Origin: Parapedobacter defluvii
Lineage (GTDB): Bacteria; Bacteroidota; Bacteroidia; Sphingobacteriales; Sphingobacteriaceae
Reading direction: 5' to 3'
Assembly (NCBI RefSeq): GCF_014642075.1
Contig: NZ_BMIK01000013.1
Location: 62,001 to 126,000, forward strand
Length of the DNA: 64,000 nucleotides
Shown in pieces: positions 16,001 through 23,927 of the stretch. Under the pieces are notes generated by a model, which was given only the letters and a program-made list of their open reading frames with translations, did not search any database and was not told where the DNA came from. Both the position numbers and the translations under genes were made by a program. The stretch's first letter is position 1. Each line of letters opens with the position of its first letter.

Positions 16001-16592
16001 GGAAGTGGGCAGGTGGCGGATCAAGGATATCAATGGCGATAAACGCGTGGATGGCAACGATAGGACCATGATAGGCAGCCCTCACCCGGATTTCCAGACT
16101 AGCTTGAACCTCTCCCTGGCATACAAAAATTTTGACTTCAACTGTTTTTTGTTCTGGAATCAGGGCGGGTCGGTTTTCAATTATACACGCTACGTGATCG
16201 ATTTCCATACGTTTACGACCAACCGAAGCAAGCGTATGTTGTATGAGTCATGGACTCCGGAGCTTGGCAACAAGGCGAAACTGCCCAAGCTGGACCTCAA
16301 TGACAGCTACTCGTCTTCCAACATTACGGATTACTTTTTGGAAGACGCATCGTATCTGCGGATGAAAACCGTGCAATTGGGGTATACACTGCCCAAGGCT
16401 TGGAGCGACCGGATCGGCATGGAGCGTTTCCGAATCTATGTGCAGGGCCAAAACCTGCTGACGCTTAGCAAATCAACTTTGATGGATCCAGGCTATGTAC
16501 AAGCAAGCGGTGGAGATACGTCCATGGGGGTGGTGAACAATTATGTACCCACCCCGAAGCAATTCATCTTTGGGCTTTCTGTAAATCTTTGA
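13002..16592 (+). CDS. SusC/RagA TonB-linked receptor with STN signalling domain
   Basis: 1196 residues. A signal peptide (about 1-30, ending DSKAQ) is followed by an STN domain (about 50-117), a carboxypeptidase-regulatory-like domain (about 143-215, SGKITDEDGEPLEGV) and the plug (TEVVVTGYVKEQKKDIIGSV, VRIRGFGSFGGSDPLYIIDG). A long beta barrel ends in QFIFGLSVNL. The STN domain marks it as a signal-transducing receptor paired with the FecR and ECF sigma nearby. With the SusD lipoprotein 24 bases downstream it forms the outer membrane uptake complex, powered by TonB-ExbBD. Substrate is not determined; the neighbours suggest a carbohydrate or sugar derivative handled by oxidation. Confidence 0.96.
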   Translation: MCSIMQRTTCVFWLAVLIASAMPSNDSKAQSLAAITNGRQRVAAKPDSQALIGVLNKLEAKFNVSFNYDNDLLEHVKVAFDESKMQSTPLNQLLEELLESAGLRFERTNGHHVIIMKKQPAKDVPGNANTKPVEKKTSAQQPVSGKITDEDGEPLEGVSILHRQSGAAAKTAADGSFVLVLAERNGLLSVSFLGYVSQEVAVPATGDLSIRMVPDITALTEVVVTGYVKEQKKDIIGSVSIVKTENLLAIPSGNLKTQLQGNAAGVTVSSSGAPGSGGKVRIRGFGSFGGSDPLYIIDGVPASQSGVDNLNANDIESMQVLKDAASAAIYGARAANGVIIITTKNGKPGKAKLSFNSYYGVNFISKSDFPEVLDAQENGELYWKSMIGAGRQVGDPDWGHPQYGNGANPVIPEYVLVVNNGARIGGAELEALKQGNPSQQALFASLVNPENYDFATHQIVRAANTNWADEVFNPASIQTYQLGLSGGGEAGSYAIGLNYFNEGNTASKYNTFDRYTLRANTQFNLGKRVRVGENLQLAYRRNDASSIWASTVMTMHPLVPVWDDFGNPAGNAAPSTGGEPEFSTNPVTQTWRNRFDTSNRIGVLGNVYAEAELMKGLTVYSSFGVDYANSRNLDLNQVTYEHAQNTNPPNSLQESRNNENTWTWTNTANFSRTWDKHVFKALVGSEAINTYGNSLSATRLNLPIDDDKDFLVISAGTGAQTNSGSFSRSSLYSLFGRLDYTFDDKYFINGTLRRDQSSKFGRNYRTGYFPSAAVGWRVSSEPFMADIGWLDDLKLRGSWGVIGNQNGLDNNNQYDVYVTSDPNSYGISGDNGNRVVAMVPSRIGNPNTRWEKSATVNLGFDATVLNSSLDINFDWYVRRTTDLLAVNQAPFTGPSITQPSINVGELTNRGVDLGLTKRSKPGVFQYSASLIFSTYRNEVVRILDNPLATLAGGSTRMGNAVLTQAGYPISSFYGYQIDGFFNSAAEAEAYAAEYSTWLTPEVGRWRIKDINGDKRVDGNDRTMIGSPHPDFQTSLNLSLAYKNFDFNCFLFWNQGGSVFNYTRYVIDFHTFTTNRSKRMLYESWTPELGNKAKLPKLDLNDSYSSSNITDYFLEDASYLRMKTVQLGYTLPKAWSDRIGMERFRIYVQGQNLLTLSKSTLMDPGYVQASGGDTSMGVVNNYVPTPKQFIFGLSVNL

Positions 16593-16616
16593 TCGGAACC
16601 AGTAAATACGAAAACA

Positions 16617-18401
16617 ATGAAAAGAACAACATTATATGCGATAATAGGTGCTTTTGCATTTGGCAGCATGGGATGCCAGGATGATTTTCTATCCCAGAAG
16701 CCCGTGGGTGCTTACAGCATCGCCAACGTGGCAACCCGGGCGGGTATACAGCAGGCGCTGATCGGTGCGTATTCCCAACTCAACGGTACAAGAGATTGGG
16801 CGGCCTACGGCATGAACACACCCGGGATGGCCATGGCCGAGATGATGGGTGGAAATGCCCACAAAGGGTCTACTCTGACAGACCAGGCATGGATGAACTT
16901 CATGGTGCGATACGAGGTAAACACCAACAGTGCGGGAACGAACTTCAGGTACTTGTACAATGCGGTATTTCTCTGCAATACGGTATTGACTGTACTTCCC
17001 CAAGTGACAGAATTGAGCACAGAGGAAGCCGCAAAAATCGAGGCTGAAGCCCGGTTTCTGCGGGGGCATTATTATTTTCTGCTGAAGCGTTGGTACAAGC
17101 ATATTCCATGGATCGAATCGACCACGGAATTCCGTATACCGAATACAGACGAGTCGGGAAATTATGTGAATATCTGGCCCCAGATACAGGCAGATTTTGA
17201 GTTTGCGCGGAAAAATCTTCCGCAAACCCAGAGCGATCTGGGCCGGCCGAATAAGTGGGCTGCGGAGGCGTACTATGCGAAAGTATTGATCTATCGGGCT
17301 AGCGAGGGTGACCTGCCCAATGGCTTCAACGAAGCGTTGCAGGTGTTGGACGATGTGATGGCTAACGGTGTCACTTCCAAAGGTGAAAAATATCAACTGG
17401 AAGAAAATTTCCATTACAATTTTGATGTGACCCGTGAAAACGGGCCAGAAAGCGTCTTCGCCGTGCAGCATTCAGCAAATGACGGCACCAACAGCATCGA
17501 TAACGGCAATCAGGAAATCCGGGGGGCATCGGGTAAAAACCCGCAATCTCCCGGATGGGGGCGTGGTTCGGGGTTCTATACACCTTCTCAATGGTTTGTA
17601 GATCACTTCCGTGTGGATGGCGGTGGCCTTCCGTACCTGGATATGTACGAAACCAATCCGAATAGCGTAAAGAATGACGATGGATTGCGCTCGTCCGATC
17701 CGTTCGAACCGGAAACGGCACCACTTGATCCGCGGTTGGACTGGAGTGTGGGGAGAAGGGGAATCCCTTTCCTGGATTTCGGTATCAACCCCGGCGCGGA
17801 CTGGGTGTACACGCCTATCGAATCCGGCCCGTATATTCAGAAGAAAGGCCATATCCGGAACGATCAAGACGGCATTTACGTTATGCCGGGCCAGGCATAT
17901 AACGCACTCAACGTAAATATCATTCGCTATGCGGATGTCATTCTGTACGCCGCGGAAATGGAAGCCCGGGTGGGAAGTCTGGAGAAAGCGCGGGAGTACG
18001 TAAATAAAATCCGCAGCCGTATGGCACAAAATTCGGAAAGCCCTGACCATTGGGTGCAGAATATAGACGGAACGGGACCCGCCGCGAACTACCGCATCGG
18101 CTTATACCCCGCGGGCCACCCCGCGTTTTCCAATCAGGAAGCGGCATTACGTACCATCCTTTTCGAGCGAAACCTTGAACTTGGGCTGGAAGGCGGGCAT
18201 CGCTTTTTCGACTTGATCCGTTTTGGACTGGATGAAGAGCTGCTGAATGAATACATTCAACACGAATCGCCGAAACGCTCGATCATCGAGGGTGCGGTAT
18301 ACTCGCGGATGCCCGACATGATCCTGCCCATTCCACAGACGGTAATTGACAACAGCATGGTAGATGGGGTGCCTACGTTGAAACAGAATCCCGGCTATTG
18401 A
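16617..18401 (+). CDS. SusD/RagB-family substrate-binding lipoprotein
   Basis: 594 residues. The lipoprotein signal ends in the lipobox GSMGC with Cys20. The body has the SusD helical TPR-like plan, with SKPVGAYSIANVATRAGIQQ-type opening residues, FLRGHYYFLLKRWYKHIP in the conserved core and, at the C-terminus, the family phrases NKIRSRM, ILFERNLELGLEGGHRFFDL and LPIPQTVIDNS. It is the surface lid that captures the ligand for the SusC receptor. The spacing to SusC (24 bases) and to the quinohaem dehydrogenase (1 base) indicates a single transcript. Confidence 0.96.
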   Translation: MKRTTLYAIIGAFAFGSMGCQDDFLSQKPVGAYSIANVATRAGIQQALIGAYSQLNGTRDWAAYGMNTPGMAMAEMMGGNAHKGSTLTDQAWMNFMVRYEVNTNSAGTNFRYLYNAVFLCNTVLTVLPQVTELSTEEAAKIEAEARFLRGHYYFLLKRWYKHIPWIESTTEFRIPNTDESGNYVNIWPQIQADFEFARKNLPQTQSDLGRPNKWAAEAYYAKVLIYRASEGDLPNGFNEALQVLDDVMANGVTSKGEKYQLEENFHYNFDVTRENGPESVFAVQHSANDGTNSIDNGNQEIRGASGKNPQSPGWGRGSGFYTPSQWFVDHFRVDGGGLPYLDMYETNPNSVKNDDGLRSSDPFEPETAPLDPRLDWSVGRRGIPFLDFGINPGADWVYTPIESGPYIQKKGHIRNDQDGIYVMPGQAYNALNVNIIRYADVILYAAEMEARVGSLEKAREYVNKIRSRMAQNSESPDHWVQNIDGTGPAANYRIGLYPAGHPAFSNQEAALRTILFERNLELGLEGGHRFFDLIRFGLDEELLNEYIQHESPKRSIIEGAVYSRMPDMILPIPQTVIDNSMVDGVPTLKQNPGY

Positions 18402-18402
18402 T

Positions 18403-20610
18403 ATGAAGTATTGTTTACCTGCATTGGTTTTCCTGGTGGCCGCCGCGCTCTTGGTCAGCTGCCAGGGCCCGGCGGTATTGAAACCCGACCACGACTACCT
18501 GGAATGGGAGGCCTATGCGGGCGCTAAAGATGGTAATCGCTACTCAGCGGGTGATCAAATCACTCCCAAAAACGTAGCGGGTCTGCAAATGGCCTGGACA
18601 TTCAGTACGGGGGATAAGGAACCAAGAAACAAAAGCCAGATCCAATGTAATCCCATCGTAGTGGATGGCATCCTGTATGGGTTGAGTCCGAAATCGAAGC
18701 TATTCGCCCTTGATGCGGCCGGGGGAACACAACGATGGATGTTTGACCCGGCACAAGTGGATACGGCGGATGGGAATAGGTCTTTCTACCAGGTAATCCG
18801 CGGCTTGATGTATTGGGAAGATGGTGCCGATAAACGGATATTTTACGGGAGTGGTCCTTATGTTTATGCGGTTAATGCGACGGATGGACAGCTCATCCGT
18901 TCATTCGGCAGCAATGGCAAGATAGACCTGCGCGAAAACCTTGACCGGGAGGGGCTTGAAAATGCATTCATAGCCAGCACATCGCCGGGAGTCATTTATA
19001 AGAATTTGCTCATCCTTGGGTCGAGAGTGAACGAAGCTCCCGGCCATATACGCGCATACGACGTGCATACCGGTGAACGAAAATGGATCTTCCATACCGT
19101 ACCTCATCCCGGGGAACTGGGCTACGAAACATGGGAAAACCCGGATGCCTGGAAAACGTTTGGCAAGGTAAACAGTTGGGCAGGTATGGCCCTGGATGAA
19201 AAGCGGGGTATGGTCTACATCCCCACGGCTTCGCCAAGTACCGAATACTATGGTGGGGACCGGAAGGGCATGAACTGGTTTGGCAACTCGCTGATTGCAC
19301 TGGACGCATCCACGGGGAAATACATCTGGCACTATCAATTCGTTCACCACGACCTTTGGGACCGCGACCTGCCGGCCAACCCCAACCTGGTGACGCTGAA
19401 AATCGATGGGAAAGAAGTGGATGCCGTAACCCAGATTACCAAACATGGGTATGTATTCGTCTTCGACCGTGTAGGCGGTAAGCCGCTGTTTCCGATCGAT
19501 GAGGTACCGGTGCCCACCGAAGGCTTACCAGGCGAATTGCCCTGGCCCACACAACCGATTCCACAAAAACCCGAGCCTTTTGCCCGACAGAAATTTGAAC
19601 CGGAAGATGTGAGCGACCTCACTCCCGAAACGCATGCGTACTTAATGGAACGGTACCTGAAAATCAAGCACCGGGCTAAATTTTCGCCGCCAAGCACGGA
19701 GGGCTCCTGGATATTTCCCGGATTTGACGGTGGTGGCGAGTGGGGAGGTGCGGCGATAGACCTAGAAAGCCAGGTGATGTATGTAAACAGCTCGGAATTA
19801 CCCTGGAGCCAAGTGATGGCGGAGGTGCCCGCTGCGGTAGGCAACGGTAATCCTACACTGCCGGAAGTCGGACGATCGATCTATCTGACCCATTGTGCCG
19901 TATGTCACGGACCTTCGTTGATCAGTCCGGACCCCTCCTTTCCGACATTGAAAGGGATCGGTGGGCGGTTGACGGAACGGGAAATCCGTCAGGTGATCGA
20001 CAACGGCCGCAATATGATGCCGTCTTTCAGACATATCAATGAAGGGGAAAAGCGGGCGTTGGTGAACTACCTTCTTGCACCGGACCGGGTGGCAAATACC
20101 ACGGACGCCACCTCCTACCGGGCCACCGAACGGGAATCGGTACCGCCTTCGCCGCTGAATATGGCTTCGAAACGTCCTCCGTATGTCAGCACGGGCTTGG
20201 TCCGGTTCCTGGATCAAAATGGCTATCCGGGCATCAAACCACCCTGGGGAACACTCAATGCCATTGACCTCAATACGGGTAAGTTGCGCTGGAAAGTAAC
20301 CCTGGGCGAGCACCCGGAACTGACAGCCAAGGGCATTCCGCCTACGGGAACGGAAAATTACGGCGGTCCGCTGGTTACCAAAGGGGGGCTGGTATTTATC
20401 GCCGCTACCCAGGATCAAAAAATCCGCGCATTTGACAAGAACACCGGCAAAGAGCTGTGGAGCCATGAATTGCCCGCGGCGGGATTTGCAACGCCCGCCA
20501 CCTATGTGGTAGAAGGCCGGCAGTACGTGGTCATTGCGTGCGGAGGGGGTAAGGTCGGTTTGCCCTCCGGAGATACCTATGTAGCCTTCGCGCTACCTGA
20601 TAATTTATAA
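18403..20610 (+). CDS. PQQ-dependent dehydrogenase with inserted cytochrome c domain, lipoprotein
   Basis: 735 residues. A lipoprotein signal ends at Cys20 (LLVSC). The rest is an eight-bladed PQQ propeller with tryptophan-docking phrases (QRWMFDPAQVD, GKYIWHYQFVHHDLWDRDLP, GKELWSHELPAAGFATPATY). A haem c module is inserted before the last blades: CAVCH at 498-502, with a probable Met ligand in NMMPSF near 537. Such enzymes oxidise sugars or alcohols in the periplasm and pass electrons through the attached haem to the respiratory chain. PQQ synthesis genes are not in the window, so the cofactor may be made elsewhere or scavenged. It sits between SusD and an MFS transporter, which suggests that the imported sugar is oxidised before crossing the inner membrane. 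Confidence 0.93.
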   Translation: MKYCLPALVFLVAAALLVSCQGPAVLKPDHDYLEWEAYAGAKDGNRYSAGDQITPKNVAGLQMAWTFSTGDKEPRNKSQIQCNPIVVDGILYGLSPKSKLFALDAAGGTQRWMFDPAQVDTADGNRSFYQVIRGLMYWEDGADKRIFYGSGPYVYAVNATDGQLIRSFGSNGKIDLRENLDREGLENAFIASTSPGVIYKNLLILGSRVNEAPGHIRAYDVHTGERKWIFHTVPHPGELGYETWENPDAWKTFGKVNSWAGMALDEKRGMVYIPTASPSTEYYGGDRKGMNWFGNSLIALDASTGKYIWHYQFVHHDLWDRDLPANPNLVTLKIDGKEVDAVTQITKHGYVFVFDRVGGKPLFPIDEVPVPTEGLPGELPWPTQPIPQKPEPFARQKFEPEDVSDLTPETHAYLMERYLKIKHRAKFSPPSTEGSWIFPGFDGGGEWGGAAIDLESQVMYVNSSELPWSQVMAEVPAAVGNGNPTLPEVGRSIYLTHCAVCHGPSLISPDPSFPTLKGIGGRLTEREIRQVIDNGRNMMPSFRHINEGEKRALVNYLLAPDRVANTTDATSYRATERESVPPSPLNMASKRPPYVSTGLVRFLDQNGYPGIKPPWGTLNAIDLNTGKLRWKVTLGEHPELTAKGIPPTGTENYGGPLVTKGGLVFIAATQDQKIRAFDKNTGKELWSHELPAAGFATPATYVVEGRQYVVIACGGGKVGLPSGDTYVAFALPDNL

Positions 20611-20621
20611 CACGATTTCGC

Positions 20622-21839
20622 ATGGATGCTACGCTTCGTATAAAGCTTTCACTGATGATGTTCCTCCAATTTTTTATCAAGGGGGCATGGTTCGTCACGG
20701 TAGGCACGTTCTTGATCAAAAACTTACAAGCCACAGGCACACAGGTGGGGCTAACCTTTATGGCCCAATCAATCGGCGCCATACTCCCACCGTTTTTGAT
20801 CGGTTTGCTGGCCGACCGCTATGTGGCAGCGCAGCGGTTGTTGTGTGTACTGCATATCATCGGAGGGATTCTATTGTGGTGCGCCGGGTCTACTGCGGTG
20901 TTCGGCAGCTTTTATGTACTCATCCTGTTTTATATGATGGCCTATATGCCCACGATGGCGCTCATCAATACCATCGCGTTCCGCCAAATGAGCAACCCGG
21001 ATAAGGAGTTTCCCCCTATCCGGGTTTTTGGAACGGCAGGATGGGTAGTAGCCGGATTGATCATCGGATATACGGCTTGGGAACAGCATGGACAGCTGCC
21101 CTATACGTTCAAAATGGCCGCCATAGCCTCTTTCATCCTGGCATTCCTTGCACTGTTCCTGCCGGCAACGCCACCCCTGAAAAAAGACAGTTCTGTATCA
21201 TTAGGCGAGACACTGGGTCTGGATGCACTGCGGTTACTCAAAGACCGGTCGTATCTGGTATTCTTTCTTGCATCGGTCGCACTTTGCATACCGCTGGCTT
21301 TCTACTACAGCTTTACCAATCCGTTTTTCAATGAAATCGGTATCCGATCAGCCGCGGGTATCCAAGCGTTGGGCCAGGTATCTGAACTGCTGTTCATGCT
21401 GCTGATGCCGCTTTTCTTTATAAGGCTGGGCGTCAAATACATGCTGGGCATGGGCATGCTGGCATGGGTTGTCCGCTATGCCTTATTCCGCTTTGGATAC
21501 CTCGACGGAAGCGAATGGCCCCTGGTTGTGGGTATTCTGCTTCACGGTATTTGCTTCGATTTCTTCTTTGTGACCGGCCAAATCTACACGAACAATAAAG
21601 CAGGTGATCGGTTCAAGAATGCCGCGCAAGGACTTATTACCCTGGCAACCTACGGCGTAGGCATGATGATGGGATCCGTACTAGCTGGATTTGTGGTGGA
21701 CGCAAACGCGACACAGGATGGCTTTCATCGGTGGGATTCCATATGGATTGTACCCTCACTGATTGCAGGTATGGTATTAGTCGTCTTCCTGTTCCTCTTT
21801 AAATCCGGCAAAAAGAACATAAATCTTTCTTCAAAATAA
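20622..21839 (+). CDS. MFS transporter, nucleoside:H+ symporter-like family
   Basis: 405 residues with about twelve hydrophobic helices. The start (LSLMMFLQFFIKGAWFVTVG) and the loop LIGLLADRYVAAQRLL resemble the NupG/XapB branch of the major facilitator superfamily. Bacteroidota members of this branch often sit in sugar-oxidation loci rather than nucleoside loci. It would carry the periplasmic product of the dehydrogenase, or the sugar itself, across the inner membrane with protons. It lies 12 bases after the dehydrogenase and 12 bases before the isomerase-like gene, in one operon. The substrate is not visible from sequence. Confidence 0.9.
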   Translation: MDATLRIKLSLMMFLQFFIKGAWFVTVGTFLIKNLQATGTQVGLTFMAQSIGAILPPFLIGLLADRYVAAQRLLCVLHIIGGILLWCAGSTAVFGSFYVLILFYMMAYMPTMALINTIAFRQMSNPDKEFPPIRVFGTAGWVVAGLIIGYTAWEQHGQLPYTFKMAAIASFILAFLALFLPATPPLKKDSSVSLGETLGLDALRLLKDRSYLVFFLASVALCIPLAFYYSFTNPFFNEIGIRSAAGIQALGQVSELLFMLLMPLFFIRLGVKYMLGMGMLAWVVRYALFRFGYLDGSEWPLVVGILLHGICFDFFFVTGQIYTNNKAGDRFKNAAQGLITLATYGVGMMMGSVLAGFVVDANATQDGFHRWDSIWIVPSLIAGMVLVVFLFLFKSGKKNINLSSK

Positions 21840-21850
21840 ATTACTTCGTT

Positions 21851-22708
21851 ATGAAAACGCTTAACTACTCAATTGCCGTATTGGTGTTCCTGCTTACCAC
21901 ATTGCAGGGTTTTGCGCAATCCACTGCGGATGCCTTCCCGGAGGAAGCGCTCGGTTGGAAAATAGCCATTCAGGCTTCGACATACCGGCGGCTTACCTTT
22001 ATCGAAACATTGGATAAAGTGCGTGCATGTGGTCTTCGGTATGTTGAAGCGTTTCCCCAACAGCAAATCGGAGGCGGAATGGAAGGGACCACAGACTTCA
22101 AAATGGATGCGCAGACACGTCAACAAATCAAAAAGATACTGAAAACCAAGGATGTACAGTGGATTTCGTACGGGGTGGTAAGCCCCACCAACGAGGCAGA
22201 CTGGTTCCGGCTCTTTGATTTTGCCAAAGATATGGGTATCCAAACAATCGTATCTGAACCAAAACCGGAATTCCTGCCCTTGCTGGAGCAATTGACCAGG
22301 GAATATGGGATAAAAGTCGGAATACACAACCATGCCACCCCTACCCCGTATTGGAACCCGGAGACCGTCCATACGGCGATTGCAGGTCGCGGTCCATCCA
22401 TCGGCGCTTGTGCCGATATCGGCCATTGGATGCGTTCGGGACTTCGGCCCATCGCGTGCCTCCAACTGCTTGAAGGTCGCTTAGTCTCGTTTCACATGAA
22501 GGATCTGAATGCGATCGGTGATCTGAAAGCGCACGACGTCTCATGGGGTAAAGGAAAAGCAAACCTAAAAAAGATAAGTAAGGAAATGCGCAGGCAATCG
22601 TTCCAGGGGATAATCGCCGTGGAATACGAATACCGACGTGACGATCTGGCATTCGATAGTGTACCTGCCATCCGCGAAAGCGTAGCGTACTTTCGTAGCC
22701 TACTATGA
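21851..22708 (+). CDS. Exported sugar phosphate isomerase/epimerase-like TIM barrel protein
   Basis: 285 residues. A signal peptide (about 1-23, ending GFAQ) precedes a xylose-isomerase-like TIM barrel (AP_endonuc_2 family). Candidate metal ligands follow the family order: Glu in IVSEPKPE, His in VGIHNHAT, Asp in GACADIGHW, His in VSFHMKDL and Glu in IAVEYEY. Family members isomerise, epimerise or otherwise rework sugars and 3-keto sugars. Export to the periplasm is common for the Bacteroidota paralogues found next to sugar dehydrogenases. It is the last gene of the operon and converges on the Gfo/Idh/MocA gene, 27 bases away. The exact reaction is unknown. Confidence 0.88.
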   Translation: MKTLNYSIAVLVFLLTTLQGFAQSTADAFPEEALGWKIAIQASTYRRLTFIETLDKVRACGLRYVEAFPQQQIGGGMEGTTDFKMDAQTRQQIKKILKTKDVQWISYGVVSPTNEADWFRLFDFAKDMGIQTIVSEPKPEFLPLLEQLTREYGIKVGIHNHATPTPYWNPETVHTAIAGRGPSIGACADIGHWMRSGLRPIACLQLLEGRLVSFHMKDLNAIGDLKAHDVSWGKGKANLKKISKEMRRQSFQGIIAVEYEYRRDDLAFDSVPAIRESVAYFRSLL

Positions 22709-22735
22709 GGTACCGCCACCGAACTGGCAACCGCT

Positions 22736-23791
22736 TCAACTAATTAGTTTAACCCGGTTGCCCGAACGGGCGCTTTCATAAATGGCCCGCACGATTTCCA
22801 CGGATTTACGGCCCTCCTCTCCGTTAATGAAAGGTTCATCGCCGGTCTCGATTGCACGGATCATATCTTCCAACTGCCGTTGGTGGCCCACAAAGCTGAT
22901 GTCTGCCGGATTGGACGCACCCCCTGCAGAAGGGGTCACTTCCTTAATTGAGTTCTTTATCTGCTCATCGACCGGACTTTCCTGCTGAAATTGCCATTTT
23001 ATGAGGTGGTCTTCTTCCAGGATAGCCGTTCCTTCCGTACCCATGATTTCGATGCGCTTGAGCGTACCCGGGAAAACAGCCGTTGTACATTCCAGGGTTC
23101 CCAACGCCCCGTTTTTAAAGTTCAGGGTAGCCACGATGGTGTCTTCCACCTCAATATTCTTGTGCCGGACATTGGCCGCCACCGCCTGAACGGACTCAAC
23201 AGGCCCCATGTACCATTGCAGCAGATCGACCGAATGGATTCCCTGGTTCATGAGCGCGCCGCCCCCGTCGTATTCCCAGGTACCCCGCCAACGGCCGGAG
23301 GCATAGTAAGCTTCACTTCGGTGCCACTTTACGTAAGCACTGCCCAACACCAGATCGCCGAACCGGTTCCCGTTTATGGATGTGATCAATTGCCTGCTTG
23401 CTTCATAAAAACGCGAAGGAAAGATAACGCCTACTTTTACACCGGCTCTGCGGGCCGCATCGATGATTGCATTGCACCTTTCAACCGTGATTTCGAGGGG
23501 CTTTTCAATGAGGCAATGTTTACCGGCTTCGATGCTCTTCAGTGCGGGTTCGAGGTGTATCCCGGAAGGCGTGCAGATGCACACCACATCAATTTCAGGG
23601 ACGGCCAACATAGCTTCCAGCGTATCATAAGCTGTGCAATGGTGTTCACTGGCAAAAGCAGCTGATTTGGGGTTATTTATGCTATAAATACCGATTAAAC
23701 GGGCATTTGCGATTTCTGCAATCGCCTTCGCATGGAAACGGGCAATCATCCCTGCTCCTACAATGCCAAATCCGAAATGTCTTTTCTCCAT
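22736..23791 (-). CDS. Gfo/Idh/MocA-family oxidoreductase
   Basis: 351 residues without a signal peptide. The Rossmann start FGIVGAGMIARFHAKAI supplies the GxGxxA dinucleotide motif. CLIEKPLEI holds the EKP motif with the catalytic Lys, and the C-terminal alpha/beta domain includes WRGTWEYDGGGALMNQGIHS. Members oxidise or reduce sugars using NAD(P). It is convergent with the exported isomerase-like gene and probably acts on the same sugar inside the cell. A 97% identical copy lacking the first 69 codons lies at 5171-6033. A perfect 15-bp palindrome lies about 87 bases upstream and may regulate it. Confidence 0.93.
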   Translation of the reverse strand: MEKRHFGFGIVGAGMIARFHAKAIAEIANARLIGIYSINNPKSAAFASEHHCTAYDTLEAMLAVPEIDVVCICTPSGIHLEPALKSIEAGKHCLIEKPLEITVERCNAIIDAARRAGVKVGVIFPSRFYEASRQLITSINGNRFGDLVLGSAYVKWHRSEAYYASGRWRGTWEYDGGGALMNQGIHSVDLLQWYMGPVESVQAVAANVRHKNIEVEDTIVATLNFKNGALGTLECTTAVFPGTLKRIEIMGTEGTAILEEDHLIKWQFQQESPVDEQIKNSIKEVTPSAGGASNPADISFVGHQRQLEDMIRAIETGDEPFINGEEGRKSVEIVRAIYESARSGNRVKLIS

Positions 23792-23877
23792 CGTAAACTC
23801 AATTATCTTTCTCTTCTGTTGTTTCCGTAATGGGAGGTAAACTTAATTAAATTGCCGGAATATTGACGTCAGATATA

Positions 23878-23892
23878 GTTAATTGAATTAAC
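23878..23892. promoter_or_regulatory. Perfect palindrome upstream of the Gfo/Idh/MocA gene
   Basis: GTTAATTGAATTAAC is a perfect 7-1-7 inverted repeat between two leftward genes. The size and symmetry suit a dimeric repressor operator. A role as a weak terminator for the upstream XusB-like gene is less likely because the stem is A+T only. Confidence 0.4.
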
Positions 23893-23927
23893 ATCCACAA
23901 CTGCGGGATCGAGGTAAGACCCAAAAA

